The notes beneath the pieces were generated by a model, which made no database searches, was not told the DNA's origin, and was given only the letters and a program-made list of their open reading frames with translations. Below are positions 33,466 through 45,078 of a stretch of DNA of 64,000 nt, in pieces. The first letter of the stretch is position 1; each line of letters starts with the position of its first letter. The translations under genes were made by a program, and so were the position numbers. Source of the stretch: Acidobacteriota bacterium (GTDB lineage: Bacteria > Acidobacteriota > Vicinamibacteria > Vicinamibacterales > SCN-69-37); contig JADJUS010000003.1 in the NCBI GenBank assembly GCA_016716905.1, positions 731,308 through 795,307 on the forward strand, read 5' to 3'.

Positions 33466-35129
33466 TGAAACGAACGCAAGGGGCGGCGCGGCTGGTCCTC
33501 ATCGGCGCCGTCTGGGTCTGCGGGCTGATCTGGCCAGGCAGCGCATCGGCGCAGTCGGCCATTCGCGGCCTGAGCGCGGAACAGTTCACGGTCAGCATGT
33601 CGTTGCTGCCAGATGGGTCAATCAACGTTCGCGAAACGGTGGCGTTCCGGTTTCGTGAGCGGACGTTCTCGGAAGTGGAGCGCGAGATCCCGCTTCGCCG
33701 GCTCGACGGCATCATTGATGTGCGCGCCTACATGGACGGCAAGCCGCTCCCCGAGGGCCGCGACGAAGGCCAGGTGCGTATCCGGACCGGTCGTCGAAGC
33801 CTTCGCGTCACCTGGCATTTTCCCGACACGGTTGACCAGACACGGACCTTCACCCTCGAGTACCGGGCCATGGGCGCCCTGGCGATGGGACCCGGCCGCG
33901 CCACGCTGGCCTGGATGGTGCTGCCATCGCGACATCGATATCCAATAGACGAAGCGCGGGTGGAATGGCGGGTGCCCGAGTCAGTCAGACGAGTGGAACC
34001 GACCCGGCTTGATGACCCCCGCTGGGTCACCGGGGCGCTTCCGGATGGCTGGATGGCCTCGCGGACGGGTGTTGCGGTCAACGAGACGGTCACGATGTCC
34101 GACGCGTTTGACCTGACGACCGTCTCGGTGGCGATGCCGGCTTGGCAAACAAATGCGGATCGTTCGCAACAGATGGGCCCGGCGTTTTTCATCGGCGCGG
34201 TCATTCTTTTGGTGATGGGCCTCGGCGTTGTCGGTATGACGCTGTTTCGGTACCACCGGCCGCAGATTGATACCGCGACGGTCCTGCCCGCTGACGCCGG
34301 CTCGATTCCTCCCGGCCTGGGCACGGCACTGGTCCACCCCTGGGTGGCCGTCGGACCCGCACAACTGCAAGCGACGTTGCTGGATCTGGCGAAGAGAGGG
34401 CTTCTGAAGATTCGGGAGGCCGGCGGCGAGGGCGCGAAGAAATCCTACGAGATCGTCATGACGGCGCCCACGGGCCTGCGGCCACACGAGCAGGCGATGG
34501 CGGATGCCTTGTGGCCACACCTGAAACAGGGAAGTATCGAGTTGAAGAAAGGGTGGAAGCACCTGCTCGGGGCTCACACTGCGTATCGTCGCGCCGTGTT
34601 CACCGAATTGGGCGACCTCGGCTTCCTGGACAAGGAACGTCAGGCCGCGGGTCGGGGCCTTCGAATCGCAGGCCTGTGGGTGACGCTGTTCGGGGTGGTG
34701 GGCCTTGTGGTCTTTGGGTTGGTGTTTGGCCACCTGGGCGATGTGCCGCTGCTGGTGCCCGGCGCGGTGCTTGTGTCGGGCGTCGTGTTCCTGATCGTCG
34801 GACAGACGATGTCGGTGTTCTCTGTGGGCGGGCTGACTGCCGCGGCGGCGTGGCGCGCGCGCCAGAAAGCGTTGAAGCAGTCGGCGCGTGGAGCGGTGTC
34901 TGCCGAAGAGCTGGATCGATGGTTGCCCGCGAGCGCGGGTTTCGGCATGGCACCCGCCATGTTGAAGGCGGCGAAATCGTCCGGGGATCACCCAATCGCC
35001 TGGCTTGGAGGCCTGTCGGATCCCTCTGCCGCCCTGATGGTGATCCTCTCGGCGACCTCGGCTGGGTCTCATGGCGGCGTGGCCGGTGGTGGCGGGGCGG
35101 CCGGCGGTGGAGCGAGCAGCGCAAGGTAG
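33465..35129 (+). CDS. DUF2207-family membrane protein
   Basis: A 554-residue protein with a signal peptide (LVLIGAVWVCGLIWPGSASAQ). An extracytoplasmic DUF2207 domain follows (FTVSMSLLPDGSINVRETVAF, VEREIPLRR, TFTLEYRAMGAL). Next come a transmembrane helix near 245-265, a cytoplasmic winged-helix-like segment (LQATLLDLAKRGLLKIREAGG) and two more helices. It ends in a glycine-rich tail (GGVAGGGGAAGGGASS) as in related proteins. GTG 33465 shares a base with the permease stop. Function unknown. Confidence 0.8.
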   Translation: MKRTQGAARLVLIGAVWVCGLIWPGSASAQSAIRGLSAEQFTVSMSLLPDGSINVRETVAFRFRERTFSEVEREIPLRRLDGIIDVRAYMDGKPLPEGRDEGQVRIRTGRRSLRVTWHFPDTVDQTRTFTLEYRAMGALAMGPGRATLAWMVLPSRHRYPIDEARVEWRVPESVRRVEPTRLDDPRWVTGALPDGWMASRTGVAVNETVTMSDAFDLTTVSVAMPAWQTNADRSQQMGPAFFIGAVILLVMGLGVVGMTLFRYHRPQIDTATVLPADAGSIPPGLGTALVHPWVAVGPAQLQATLLDLAKRGLLKIREAGGEGAKKSYEIVMTAPTGLRPHEQAMADALWPHLKQGSIELKKGWKHLLGAHTAYRRAVFTELGDLGFLDKERQAAGRGLRIAGLWVTLFGVVGLVVFGLVFGHLGDVPLLVPGAVLVSGVVFLIVGQTMSVFSVGGLTAAAAWRARQKALKQSARGAVSAEELDRWLPASAGFGMAPAMLKAAKSSGDHPIAWLGGLSDPSAALMVILSATSAGSHGGVAGGGGAAGGGASSAR

Positions 35130-35134
35130 CGTGT

Positions 35135-35140
35135 TATACT
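35135..35140 (+). promoter_or_regulatory. Candidate -10 box TATACT of the nuo operon
   Basis: TATACT is followed by a small cccg-tttt-cggg hairpin (35144-35155) and AAGGA (35156-35160), leading to the TTG start of nuoA. The leader is about 25-30 nt. No clear -35 hexamer. Confidence 0.4.
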
Positions 35141-35171
35141 TTTCCCGTTTTCGGGAAGGACGCGATCCCTG

Positions 35172-35531
35172 TTGACCGGTTACCTGCCAGTCGTTATTTA
35201 TCTCGCGCTAATCGTAGGGTTCGCGGCGATTTCCCTGGTCACGGCCTGGCTCCTGCGGCCGTCTCGACCCAACTCCTCATTTTCCAAAGAACAAAATTAC
35301 GAGTGCGGTGCCGAACCGATCGGTACGGCCTGGGTGCAGTTCCCGGTGGGGTTCTACCTGGTGGCGCTCGTGTTCATCGTGTTTGATGCGCTGGCCGTGT
35401 TCCTGTTCCCGTTTGCCCTGGTGCTGCGTGATCTGGGGGTGGGCGCGTTGTGGGCCATGGGCGGGTTTCTCGGAATCCTGACGCTCGGGTGGGTGTACGC
35501 GTACCGCGAAGGGATCCTCGAGTGGAAATAA
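35172..35531 (+). CDS. nuoA: NADH-quinone oxidoreductase subunit A
   Basis: A 119-residue membrane subunit with three helices and the conserved NYECGAEPIGTAWVQFPVGFY loop that contacts the quinone channel. The start is TTG with AAGGA 11 bases upstream; no ATG fits the conserved N-terminus. First gene of the 11-gene complex I operon. The end overlaps nuoB by 10 bases. Confidence 0.93.
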   Translation: MTGYLPVVIYLALIVGFAAISLVTAWLLRPSRPNSSFSKEQNYECGAEPIGTAWVQFPVGFYLVALVFIVFDALAVFLFPFALVLRDLGVGALWAMGGFLGILTLGWVYAYREGILEWK

Positions 35532-36163
35532 AACGCCCCGTTCCGGTGGTGCCCGCGCCGGTCTGGAAAGACATCAAGGACCTGCAGGAGTGGCAGGAAC
35601 ATCACAAGTCCAGGCCCGAGACCGGCGACAAACATTCATCGCTGTTTGAGTCGCTGACCGATGGCATTCATCGCTTCCCGGGCGGGTTTGTGGTGACGAC
35701 GCCGGCTGATGCGTTTCTCAACTGGGCCCGCAAGTCGTCGGTGTGGCCGGTGAGCTTCGGGCTGGCGTGCTGCGCCATCGAAATGATGGCGACGTTTGCG
35801 TCGCGGTTTGACGTGGAACGGCTGGGAATGGTGCCGTGGGCATCGCCGCGGCACTCCGACCTCATGATTGTATCGGGCACCGTCACCATCAAGATGGCGC
35901 CCATGCTGCTGCGCATCTACGATCAGATGCCCGATCCGAAGTGGGCGGTTTCCATGGGATCGTGCGCCAACTCCGGCGGCCCATTCCGGCACGGCTACCA
36001 CGTGGTCAAGGGTGTGGACCGCGTGATTCCCGTGGACGTGTACGTGCCGGGCTGCCCGCCGCCGCCAGAATCGCTGCTGAACGGCCTGTTGCTGTTGCAG
36101 GAGCAAATTTCTCATTTCCGTCGGACCGGCCAGCGCGCGGCTCCGTCACCCAAGGTCGATTAG
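35522..36163 (+). CDS. nuoB: NADH-quinone oxidoreductase subunit B
   Basis: A 213-residue subunit binding cluster N2, the last Fe-S centre before quinone. Ligand cysteines are seen in GLACCAIEMM, MGSCANSGG and VPGCPPPPE. GTG 35522 inside the nuoA end is the nearest start compatible with the family. The first 50 residues are a longer than usual, proline-rich N-terminus (VPVVPAPVWKDIKDLQEWQ). Confidence 0.95.
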   Translation: MEIKRPVPVVPAPVWKDIKDLQEWQEHHKSRPETGDKHSSLFESLTDGIHRFPGGFVVTTPADAFLNWARKSSVWPVSFGLACCAIEMMATFASRFDVERLGMVPWASPRHSDLMIVSGTVTIKMAPMLLRIYDQMPDPKWAVSMGSCANSGGPFRHGYHVVKGVDRVIPVDVYVPGCPPPPESLLNGLLLLQEQISHFRRTGQRAAPSPKVD

Positions 36164-36165
36164 CC

Positions 36166-36618
36166 GTGGACGCTGCACAGGCCCGCACTCGTCTTGCCGA
36201 AAACCCCGACGCCGTCATCAGCGGCGAAGGCGCGGCCCTCGTGGTGTCGGTGCCCCCGTCACAGTGGGCGATGCTCGCGGAGTTTGCGAAAGACTCCCTC
36301 GGCTGCACGTATTTTTCGTTTCTGTCGGCGGTGGACTGGAAGGAAGACGGCCTCGAAGTCATCGTGTGGGTGGACAACCTCGACGCGCCATTTTCCCTGA
36401 CCATGAAGACCCGTCTGGGCGCGGGCGTCACGAACTGCGCCTCGCTGGCCCTGATTTTCCGCGGCGCCGGCTGGATGGAGCGCGAAGCCTTCGACATGTT
36501 CGGGATCGTGTTTGACGGACACCCCGACCTGCGCCGCATCCTGCTCGATGACGACTGGGTGGGGCACCCGTTGCTGAAGTCGTACGCCGTGGACACGCCG
36601 TACCCGCCGTATCGCTGA
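36166..36618 (+). CDS. nuoC: NADH-quinone oxidoreductase subunit C
   Basis: A 150-residue 30-kDa-type subunit of the peripheral arm. The family signature is the EREAFDMFGIVFDGHPDLRR stretch, followed by LLDDDWVGHPLLKSY. It starts at GTG two bases after the nuoB stop. NuoC is separate from NuoD here, unlike the fused NuoCD of enterobacteria. Confidence 0.93.
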   Translation: MDAAQARTRLAENPDAVISGEGAALVVSVPPSQWAMLAEFAKDSLGCTYFSFLSAVDWKEDGLEVIVWVDNLDAPFSLTMKTRLGAGVTNCASLALIFRGAGWMEREAFDMFGIVFDGHPDLRRILLDDDWVGHPLLKSYAVDTPYPPYR

Positions 36619-36625
36619 GTTACGC

Positions 36626-37792
36626 ATGGCTTCCGAACACGTCCCCCTCGTCGTCAAGCAAATCGACTACACCGGTGCCGAGCGGCTCACCATGAACATG
36701 GGGCCGCAGCATCCGTCGGCGCACGGCGTGTTCCGCGCGATTCTGACGCTTGAGGGCGAAACGGTTGTTGGTGTGGATGCGGTCATCGGGTATCTGCACC
36801 GGTGTCATGAAAAACTGGCCGAGACGCTGGCGTACGTCCAGTACCCCTCGATCGCGTCCAAGACCGACTACGTGGCGGCCATGTCGAGCGAACTGGCCTA
36901 CGTCATGGCAGCCGAACGCCTGGCGAAAATCGACGTGCCGAAACGTGCGCAGTACCTGCGTGTGCTGGTGGGCGAGCTGCAGCGCGTGGCCTCGCACTGC
37001 TTGTGGCTGGGCACGTGGTGCATGGACATGGGCGGCGCGCTCGGCGGTGGCGCGACGATCTTCCTGTATTGCATCCGCGAGCGCGAACTTGTGCTCGATC
37101 TGTTCGAGTCACTGACCGGCGCCCGGTTGTTGTACGGCTTCCATCAGGTCGGCGGCGTGCGGTACGACATGCCGGAGAATTGGGCCGCCGAGTGCCGGAG
37201 CACGGTGGACCTGATTGAAAAGCGCGTCCTCGAATACGAAGAGATGCTCGAGGGCAACGCGTTCTTCATGATGCGCACGAAGGGTGTCGGAGTCATTACG
37301 CGTGAACTGGCGCTGGACGTCGGGATCTCGGGGCCGTTGCTGCGGGCCTCTGGTGTGGACTGCGACCTGCGGCGCCTGGCGCCGTATTCGTCGTATGAAG
37401 ATTTTGAATTCCGCGTGCCGGTGGAAACCGCCGGTGACTGTTACGCGCGATACAAAGTGCGGATGGTCGAGTTCCGTGAATCGATCCGGATCGTGCGCCA
37501 GATTCTGGATGGCCTGCCCGAAGGGCCAATATCGTCGCGCCCCGGCGTAAAGGCTGTGGCCCAGGTGCGGGTGCCCAAGGGCGAAATGTATGCGCGCGTT
37601 GAGGGGCCCCGCGGCGAAGTGGGGTGTTACCTGGTCGGCGACGGCGGTCCCAGGCCGTACCGGATGAAGTGGCGCGGTGCGTCCTTCTCCAATCTGGCCG
37701 TACTGCCGCACATCATTCCCGGACACAGCGTGGCCGACGTCGTGGCCATCATGGGGTCGGTGGACCCCGTCTTCGGCGAGGTGGATCGATGA
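36626..37792 (+). CDS. nuoD: NADH-quinone oxidoreductase subunit D
   Basis: A 388-residue 49-kDa-type subunit forming the quinone site with NuoB. Motifs include MNMGPQHPSAHGVFR, GYLHRCHEKLAE and the conserved C-terminal GSVDPVFGEVDR. The quinone-site His and Tyr region is within HPSAHG and YSSYEDFEF. The stop overlaps the nuoH start as ATGA. Confidence 0.96.
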   Translation: MASEHVPLVVKQIDYTGAERLTMNMGPQHPSAHGVFRAILTLEGETVVGVDAVIGYLHRCHEKLAETLAYVQYPSIASKTDYVAAMSSELAYVMAAERLAKIDVPKRAQYLRVLVGELQRVASHCLWLGTWCMDMGGALGGGATIFLYCIRERELVLDLFESLTGARLLYGFHQVGGVRYDMPENWAAECRSTVDLIEKRVLEYEEMLEGNAFFMMRTKGVGVITRELALDVGISGPLLRASGVDCDLRRLAPYSSYEDFEFRVPVETAGDCYARYKVRMVEFRESIRIVRQILDGLPEGPISSRPGVKAVAQVRVPKGEMYARVEGPRGEVGCYLVGDGGPRPYRMKWRGASFSNLAVLPHIIPGHSVADVVAIMGSVDPVFGEVDR

Positions 37793-38778
37793 GTACCTTG
37801 CCGCCAGCCGTCCTCGGCCTCGTGGCCGGCGTGGGCATGCTGCTGTTTGTCATCGGTCTCGTGACCTACGTGACGTTGCTCGAGCGCAAGTTTGCGGCCC
37901 GCATGCAGTCGCGCATCGGCCCGTATCGCGTTGGCTGGCACGGCATCCTGCAGCCGATCGCCGACGCCGTGAAGCTGATGATGAAGGAAGACATCGTGCC
38001 GCGCGAGGCGGACAAGCGCATCTTCAATCTGGCGCCTGTCATCTTTCTTGTGCCGTGCCTGTTGATCTTTGCGACCATCCCGTTCGCGCCCGGCCTGGGC
38101 GTAGCCGACCTCAACATCGGCATCCTGTTCTTCCTGGCCGTGTCGTCCATGGAAATTGTCGGCCTGTTCATGGCCGGCTGGAGTTCCAATAACAAATACG
38201 CGCTGATCTCCGCGATGCGCGCGGTCAACCAGATCATTTCCTACGACCTGCCGTTCCTGCTCGCCGCGCTGATTCCCGTCATCCTGACCGGGTCGTTGCG
38301 CCTGTCGGACATTGCGCTGGCGCAGGATGGCCTGTGGTTCATTGCGTATCCGGTGCTGGGCCAGTTGGGCTTCCTCGCGTTTGTCATCGCCAGCGTCGCC
38401 GCCGAGAACCGTGTGCCGTTCGACATTCTCGAGGCAGAATCTGAACTCGTCGCCGGATTCCGGGTGGAGTACTCGGGCATGAAGTTCGCGCTGATTCAGC
38501 TCGGCGAATATGCCCACGTGCTGGGCACATCCTTCCTCGGCGCCTTGCTGTTTCTGGGCGCGTGGGCCGGTCCCGGACCCGAGTGGCTCGGGCCCGTGTG
38601 GTTCCTGCTCAAGGCCCTGGCCATGTTCATGCTGATCACCTGGATCCGGTGGAGCTTCATCCGCATCCGCGTGGACCAGATCCTGCAAATTTCCTGGAAG
38701 CTGTTACTGCCCCTGACGATGCTGCTCGTGATTGTGACGTCCATCGTCGTTGTCTGGAGGAGTGGGCCCGGTGTCTGA
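37789..38778 (+). CDS. nuoH: NADH-quinone oxidoreductase subunit H
   Basis: A 329-residue membrane subunit with about eight helices that joins the arms of complex I. The signature is LLERKFAARMQSRIGPYRVG and GILQPIADAVKLMMKED, with the conserved acidic loop ENRVPFDILEAESELVAGF. It overlaps nuoI by eight bases. Confidence 0.95.
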   Translation: MSTLPPAVLGLVAGVGMLLFVIGLVTYVTLLERKFAARMQSRIGPYRVGWHGILQPIADAVKLMMKEDIVPREADKRIFNLAPVIFLVPCLLIFATIPFAPGLGVADLNIGILFFLAVSSMEIVGLFMAGWSSNNKYALISAMRAVNQIISYDLPFLLAALIPVILTGSLRLSDIALAQDGLWFIAYPVLGQLGFLAFVIASVAAENRVPFDILEAESELVAGFRVEYSGMKFALIQLGEYAHVLGTSFLGALLFLGAWAGPGPEWLGPVWFLLKALAMFMLITWIRWSFIRIRVDQILQISWKLLLPLTMLLVIVTSIVVVWRSGPGV

Positions 38779-39331
38779 GACAAAGCCCGGCTTCCTTCGT
38801 GAGACGGCACAGCTGGCCGGAGCGGTCTACCGCGCGATGCGGGTGACCTTCATCAATCTGCTGCGCAAGCCGGTGACGGTGCATTATCCCGACCGGCCGC
38901 GTGTGTATCCCGACCGGTACCGCGGACTGCTCGCGTTGACGTATCACCCGGAAACCGGTGAGGAAAACTGCATCGGGTGCCGGCTGTGCGAATTTGTGTG
39001 TCCGCCGCAGGTGATTCAGGTGGAGATGCTGAAGGCGGAAGGCCGCAACTATGCGAAGGCCTTCACGCTGGAGCTGTACGCCTGCGAATTCTGCGAGTTG
39101 TGCGTGCAGGTCTGTCCGACCGACGCGATCATCATGATGAAGTCGTTCGATATGGCCACGGCCGATCGGCGCGAGCTGCTGCTCGACAAGGACCGCCTGC
39201 ACCAAATCGGCGAGCAGTTCGAGCCCTCGTGGGCCACCGGCAACCGGTTGCGCGATATGCAGGCGCCCCCGAAGAAGCCGGTCGCTGAGAAAGCGGCGAC
39301 TCCAGCAGCCGGCGCGGGAGGGGAGTCATGA
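38771..39331 (+). CDS. nuoI: NADH-quinone oxidoreductase subunit I
   Basis: A 186-residue 8Fe ferredoxin-like subunit carrying clusters N6a and N6b. The two cysteine motifs CIGCRLCEFVCP and CEFCELCVQVCP are complete. GTG 38771 is chosen from the overlap with nuoH; an earlier GTG at 38750 is in frame. The C-terminus is an Ala/Pro/Lys-rich tail. Confidence 0.94.
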   Translation: MSETKPGFLRETAQLAGAVYRAMRVTFINLLRKPVTVHYPDRPRVYPDRYRGLLALTYHPETGEENCIGCRLCEFVCPPQVIQVEMLKAEGRNYAKAFTLELYACEFCELCVQVCPTDAIIMMKSFDMATADRRELLLDKDRLHQIGEQFEPSWATGNRLRDMQAPPKKPVAEKAATPAAGAGGES

Positions 39332-39822
39332 CGCTGGAAGTGGTGGCGTTCTGGGTGCTCGCCGTCCTGCTGGTGGGATCGGCACTGGCGGTGGTGCTGA
39401 CCAAGAACCTGTTTCATTCGGTGCTGTGGCTCGCGCTCGCGCTGACGGGCACCGCCGGCATCTTCCTGATGCTCGAGGCCGAGTTCCTCGCAGGTGTGCA
39501 GATTCTGCTGTACGCCGGTGGCGTGGTGACGGTCGTGGTGTTTGCCATCGTGGTGACGGAACGCCTGGTCGGCACGCGCCTGGCGCACACCAGCCGGCGT
39601 TTGCTGGCAGGCGGAGCGGTGGCGGCGGTGTTCCTCGGCGTGATGCTGGACATCCTGGCTCGCGCGCCGCTCGCGCCCGTGATGATTCCCATGGGAGCCG
39701 ACCCCACCAAACTCATCGGCATGGCGCTGATGACCCGGTTCCTGTTGCCATTTGAACTTTTGGCGGTCCTGTTGCTGGTGTCGTTGCTGGCGGCGAGTTA
39801 TCTCGCAAGGCCGGAGGAATAG
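39328..39822 (+). CDS. nuoJ: NADH-quinone oxidoreductase subunit J
   Basis: A 164-residue membrane subunit with five helices, including the pi-bulge helix region EAEFLAGVQILLYAGGVVTVVVF. ATG overlaps the nuoI stop by four bases. It takes part in the coupling of quinone reduction to the proton-pumping arm. Confidence 0.93.
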   Translation: MTLEVVAFWVLAVLLVGSALAVVLTKNLFHSVLWLALALTGTAGIFLMLEAEFLAGVQILLYAGGVVTVVVFAIVVTERLVGTRLAHTSRRLLAGGAVAAVFLGVMLDILARAPLAPVMIPMGADPTKLIGMALMTRFLLPFELLAVLLLVSLLAASYLARPEE

Positions 39823-39824
39823 CC

Positions 39825-40120
39825 ATGGGACTGTCTGCCTATCTGGCGCTTGCCGCGGTCATTTTCTCCATTGGGCTCTTCGGCGTGATGACGCGCCGGA
39901 ATACCGTGGGCATCCTGCTGGGCATCGAACTGATGCTCAATGCCGTCAACATCAATCTGGTGGCGTTCAGCCGGTTTCACGGTGACGTCACCGGCATGGT
40001 GCTGACCGTGTTTGCGATTTGCATCACGGTGGCCGAGGTCGCGCTCGGCCTCGCGATTGTCATTCTGTTGTTCCGCACGCGTCGTACGGCGATGGCCGAC
40101 CACGTGGACTGGTTGAAGGG

Positions 40121-40124
<4 letters not shown>
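39825..40124 (+). CDS. nuoK: NADH-quinone oxidoreductase subunit K
   Basis: A 99-residue subunit with three helices and the conserved membrane glutamates in GILLGIELMLNAVNIN and TVAEVALGLAIVI. It starts two bases after nuoJ and overlaps nuoL by four bases. Confidence 0.95.
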
Positions 40125-41952
<1,828 letters not shown>

Positions 41953-41956
<4 letters not shown>

Positions 41957-43488
41957 CCGGCTGGCCAGTCCTTTCGATCCTCACCTGGGCGCCGTTTGCG
42001 AGCGCCCTGCTGATCATGGGCTTCGGGCGGTCGCGCCCGGGCTTTGTGCGGTGGACCGCGTTGCTCGGTACGGCCGTGTCGATGGTCTGCGCGTTGTGGC
42101 TCTACGCCAACTACGATTTGGCCGCGGCGGGATTCCAATTCTACGAGGAGTTGCCGCTGGTGCCGTCCATGGGGATCACCTACCAGCTCGCCATCGACGG
42201 GATGAGCCTGGTGATGGTGTTGCTGACGGCGATCATCATCCTGGCAGGCGTCTTCGCTTCGTGGACGGTCAAGACCCGCGATCAGGAGTTCTATGCGCTG
42301 CTGCTGCTCCTGGTGACGGGCGTCTTCGGCGTGTTCGTCTCGCTCGACCTGTTCGTCTTTTTCCTGTTTTACGAAATCGCCGTATTGCCGATGTACCTGC
42401 TGATCGGCATCTGGGGATCGAGCGGGGAAGTGCGTCCGCAGGGGGTGTTCGGCTGGGCGTTCGGCCGCACCGGCGTGGGCACCAAGGAATACGCGGCGAT
42501 GAAGCTCACGCTGTACCTGCTCTTTGGGTCGGCGTTCATTCTGGTGGGCATGCTGGCGTTGTATGTGGCCGCCGGTTCCACGTCATTCTCACTGCTCGCC
42601 CTCGAAGCCGTGGAGTTCGACCCCGGGCTTCAGTCGTGGGTGTTCCTGGCGTTTTACATCGGGTTCGGCATCCTGGCGGCCATCTTCCCCTTCCATACAT
42701 GGTCGCCGGACGGCCATGCGTCGGCGCCGACCGCGGTTTCAATGCTGCACGCCGGCGTGTTGATGAAGCTTGGCGCCTACGGCGTGGTGCGCCTGGGCAT
42801 GGGACTGCTCCCGGAGGCCACGCAACAGTGGGCCTGGCTTGTGGGCACCATCGCCTGCATCAACATCGTCTACGGCGCGCTGAGCGCCATGGCGCAGAAA
42901 GACCTGAAGTACGTCATCGCGTATTCGTCGGTCTCGCACATGGGCATCGTGATGCTGGGCGCGGCCACACTCACCGAGAGCGGGTTGAACGGCGCGGTCT
43001 TTCAGATGTTCGCGCACGGCATCATGACCGGCCTGTTCTTCGCGCTGGTCGGGCTCGTCTACGAAAAAGCGCACTCGCGCGACATCTTCAGCATGGGCGG
43101 TTTTGCCACCATGATGCCGGGCATTGCCGTGGCCTTCACGATTGGTGGCCTGTCGTCGCTGGGGCTGCCCGCGACGGCCGGTTTCGTCGCAGAGTTCCTG
43201 ACGTTCCTGGGGGCGTGGTCGTCGGCCCATTCCTGGTGGTTGTTCCCGGCCGTGATTGGCGCGTTCCTGACGTCGCTGTATGTCCTGCGCGTCGTGCGCG
43301 CGATCTTCTGGGGCCCGAAGAGCACCAATCCGCATTTCCAGAACCTGCCAGACGCACAGGGCACCGAATGGGTGGCCATTGTGATTCTGGTGGGCGCGCT
43401 GGTGTTGTTTGGCGTGTTGCCGGGTCTGGCGCTGACACCGATTGACGTCAGCACCGTGCCGTTGCTGATGCGCCTGGGGGTGCTGTGA
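41953..43488 (+). CDS. nuoM: NADH-quinone oxidoreductase subunit M
   Basis: A 511-residue antiporter-like subunit. Signatures are FFLFYEIAVLPMYLLIGIWG with the essential Glu, FPFHTWSPDGHASAPTAVSM, and AYSSVSHMGIV. GTG overlaps the nuoL stop by four bases, and the end overlaps the nuoN region. Confidence 0.95.
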
Positions 43489-43502
43489 TGGGAGGACACG
43501 CG

Positions 43503-44930
43503 ATGGATCCTTCCTGGCCCCTCATGATTGAAGGCTGGCTGTTCGCGCTGTTGCTGGTGGTGTTTGTCCTCGGCCTCCTCAGGCGGCAGGCAAACGATGC
43601 ATTGGCGGGGTGGATCACGCTGGCAGGCCTGGTGGGCATTTCTGTGGCCGCCTGGAATGCGGAGCCCGGTCGGGTGGCGCTTGAAGGCACGTTTGTGCTC
43701 GACGAGTTGTCGCTGTTTGGCAAGCGCCTGTTCCTGGTGGCCAGTGTGCTGAGTGTGCTGGCCACGCAGGCGATGACCCACGCGTCGTTCCGGAGGCGCG
43801 GCACCGAGTACTACGTGGCGTTCCTCGCGTCGCTGCTGGGGATGCTCGTGCTGGCATCCGCGCGCGACCTGATCGTGTTGTTTGTCGCGTTTGAGTTGAT
43901 GTCGATTCCGCTGTATTTCCTGACGGGGTTCCTGAAAGGCGACAAGGCCGCGCCTGAAGGCGCGATGAAGTTCTTCCTCGTCGGCAGCATCTCGTCGGCG
44001 GTCATTCTGTACGGACTGTCGTTTGTGTATGGCGCGGCCGGCACCACTGATATGTCAGCCATCCCGCCACTGGTGGCGACGGCGAATCCGCTGATGTTGC
44101 TCGGGCTCGCGCTGATGCTGGGCGGCCTCGGGTTCAAGATTGCAGCGGTGCCATTCCATATGTGGGTGCCCGACACCTACGAGGCCGCGAACACGCCGTT
44201 CGTCGCGTGGATATCCATCGCGCCGAAGACGGCCGGGTTCCTCGCCATCTTCCGCCTCTATGTGGAAGGTGTGGGCGAGGGGGCAGTCCTCTGGGTGCCG
44301 ATCGTGTCTGTGCTGGCCGGAGTGACCATCGTTGCCGGCAACCTGATGGCCATTCCGCAGTCCAACATCAAGCGGCTGCTCGCGTACTCCGGCGTGGCGC
44401 ACATCGGATATCTGCTGCTGGGCCTGGCTGCCATGTCGGTGTCGGGCGTGGGGATGGTGCTGTTTTATCTGGTGGCGTACCTCTTCGGCAACATGGGTGC
44501 ATTTTTCGTGGTGCAGGCCGTGGCGGCGTCGGAGGGCAGCGACGAGATTGAGAAGTACCAGGGTCTGGCGCGCCGGTCGCCGGTGTTGGCGCTGAGCCTG
44601 TTGCTCTTCCTGTTGTCGCTGGGCGGCATCCCGTTCATGGCCGGGTTCTGGGCCAAGCTCTTCATCTTCTGGGCCGTGGTGGAGCAGGGGATGTACTGGC
44701 TCGCGTTTCTGGGTGCCGTACTCACGGTGGTGGCGCTCTACTACTACCTGGTGGTGGCGCGGCGGATGTACATCGAGGCGCCCACGAACCCTGCGCCCAT
44801 TCCCGTTCCCGCGGTGCTGATGGTGGCCATCGGCGGATGTGTGGCCGGCATTCTCATCATGGGCGTCTATCCAGAGCCGTGGGTGCGCGCGTTCATGCGC
44901 GTGGCGATGACGCTCTTTTCGACCATCTGA
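43503..44930 (+). CDS. nuoN: NADH-quinone oxidoreductase subunit N
   Basis: A 475-residue antiporter-like subunit with FVAFELMSIPLYFLTGFLKG, KIAAVPFHMWVPDTYEAANT and AYSGVAHIGYLLLG. GTG 43485 and ATG 43488 are also in frame, but GGAGGA (43491-43496) lies six bases before ATG 43503, which is therefore preferred. It is the last gene of the operon. A weak seven-base-pair hairpin (44957-44984) without a T-tract follows. Confidence 0.94.
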   Translation: MDPSWPLMIEGWLFALLLVVFVLGLLRRQANDALAGWITLAGLVGISVAAWNAEPGRVALEGTFVLDELSLFGKRLFLVASVLSVLATQAMTHASFRRRGTEYYVAFLASLLGMLVLASARDLIVLFVAFELMSIPLYFLTGFLKGDKAAPEGAMKFFLVGSISSAVILYGLSFVYGAAGTTDMSAIPPLVATANPLMLLGLALMLGGLGFKIAAVPFHMWVPDTYEAANTPFVAWISIAPKTAGFLAIFRLYVEGVGEGAVLWVPIVSVLAGVTIVAGNLMAIPQSNIKRLLAYSGVAHIGYLLLGLAAMSVSGVGMVLFYLVAYLFGNMGAFFVVQAVAASEGSDEIEKYQGLARRSPVLALSLLLFLLSLGGIPFMAGFWAKLFIFWAVVEQGMYWLAFLGAVLTVVALYYYLVVARRMYIEAPTNPAPIPVPAVLMVAIGGCVAGILIMGVYPEPWVRAFMRVAMTLFSTI

Positions 44931-45078
44931 ATGGTCAGCGCTCGACACAGTTGTCGGTGACGGACGATTTCGGTCGGCCGTCACGGGATTGGTGATCGAA
45001 AGAAGTGTGCGTCGCCTGCTGAGCGTTAAGGCACATGTCTTGCAGAGTCTTTGGAGACTCAGAGTAGGAGCCCGCGTT

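Noticed and set aside
33981..35072. 363-codon minus-strand frame opposite the DUF2207 gene
   Set aside because: Shadow of a membrane-protein gene with a clear signal peptide and operon context.
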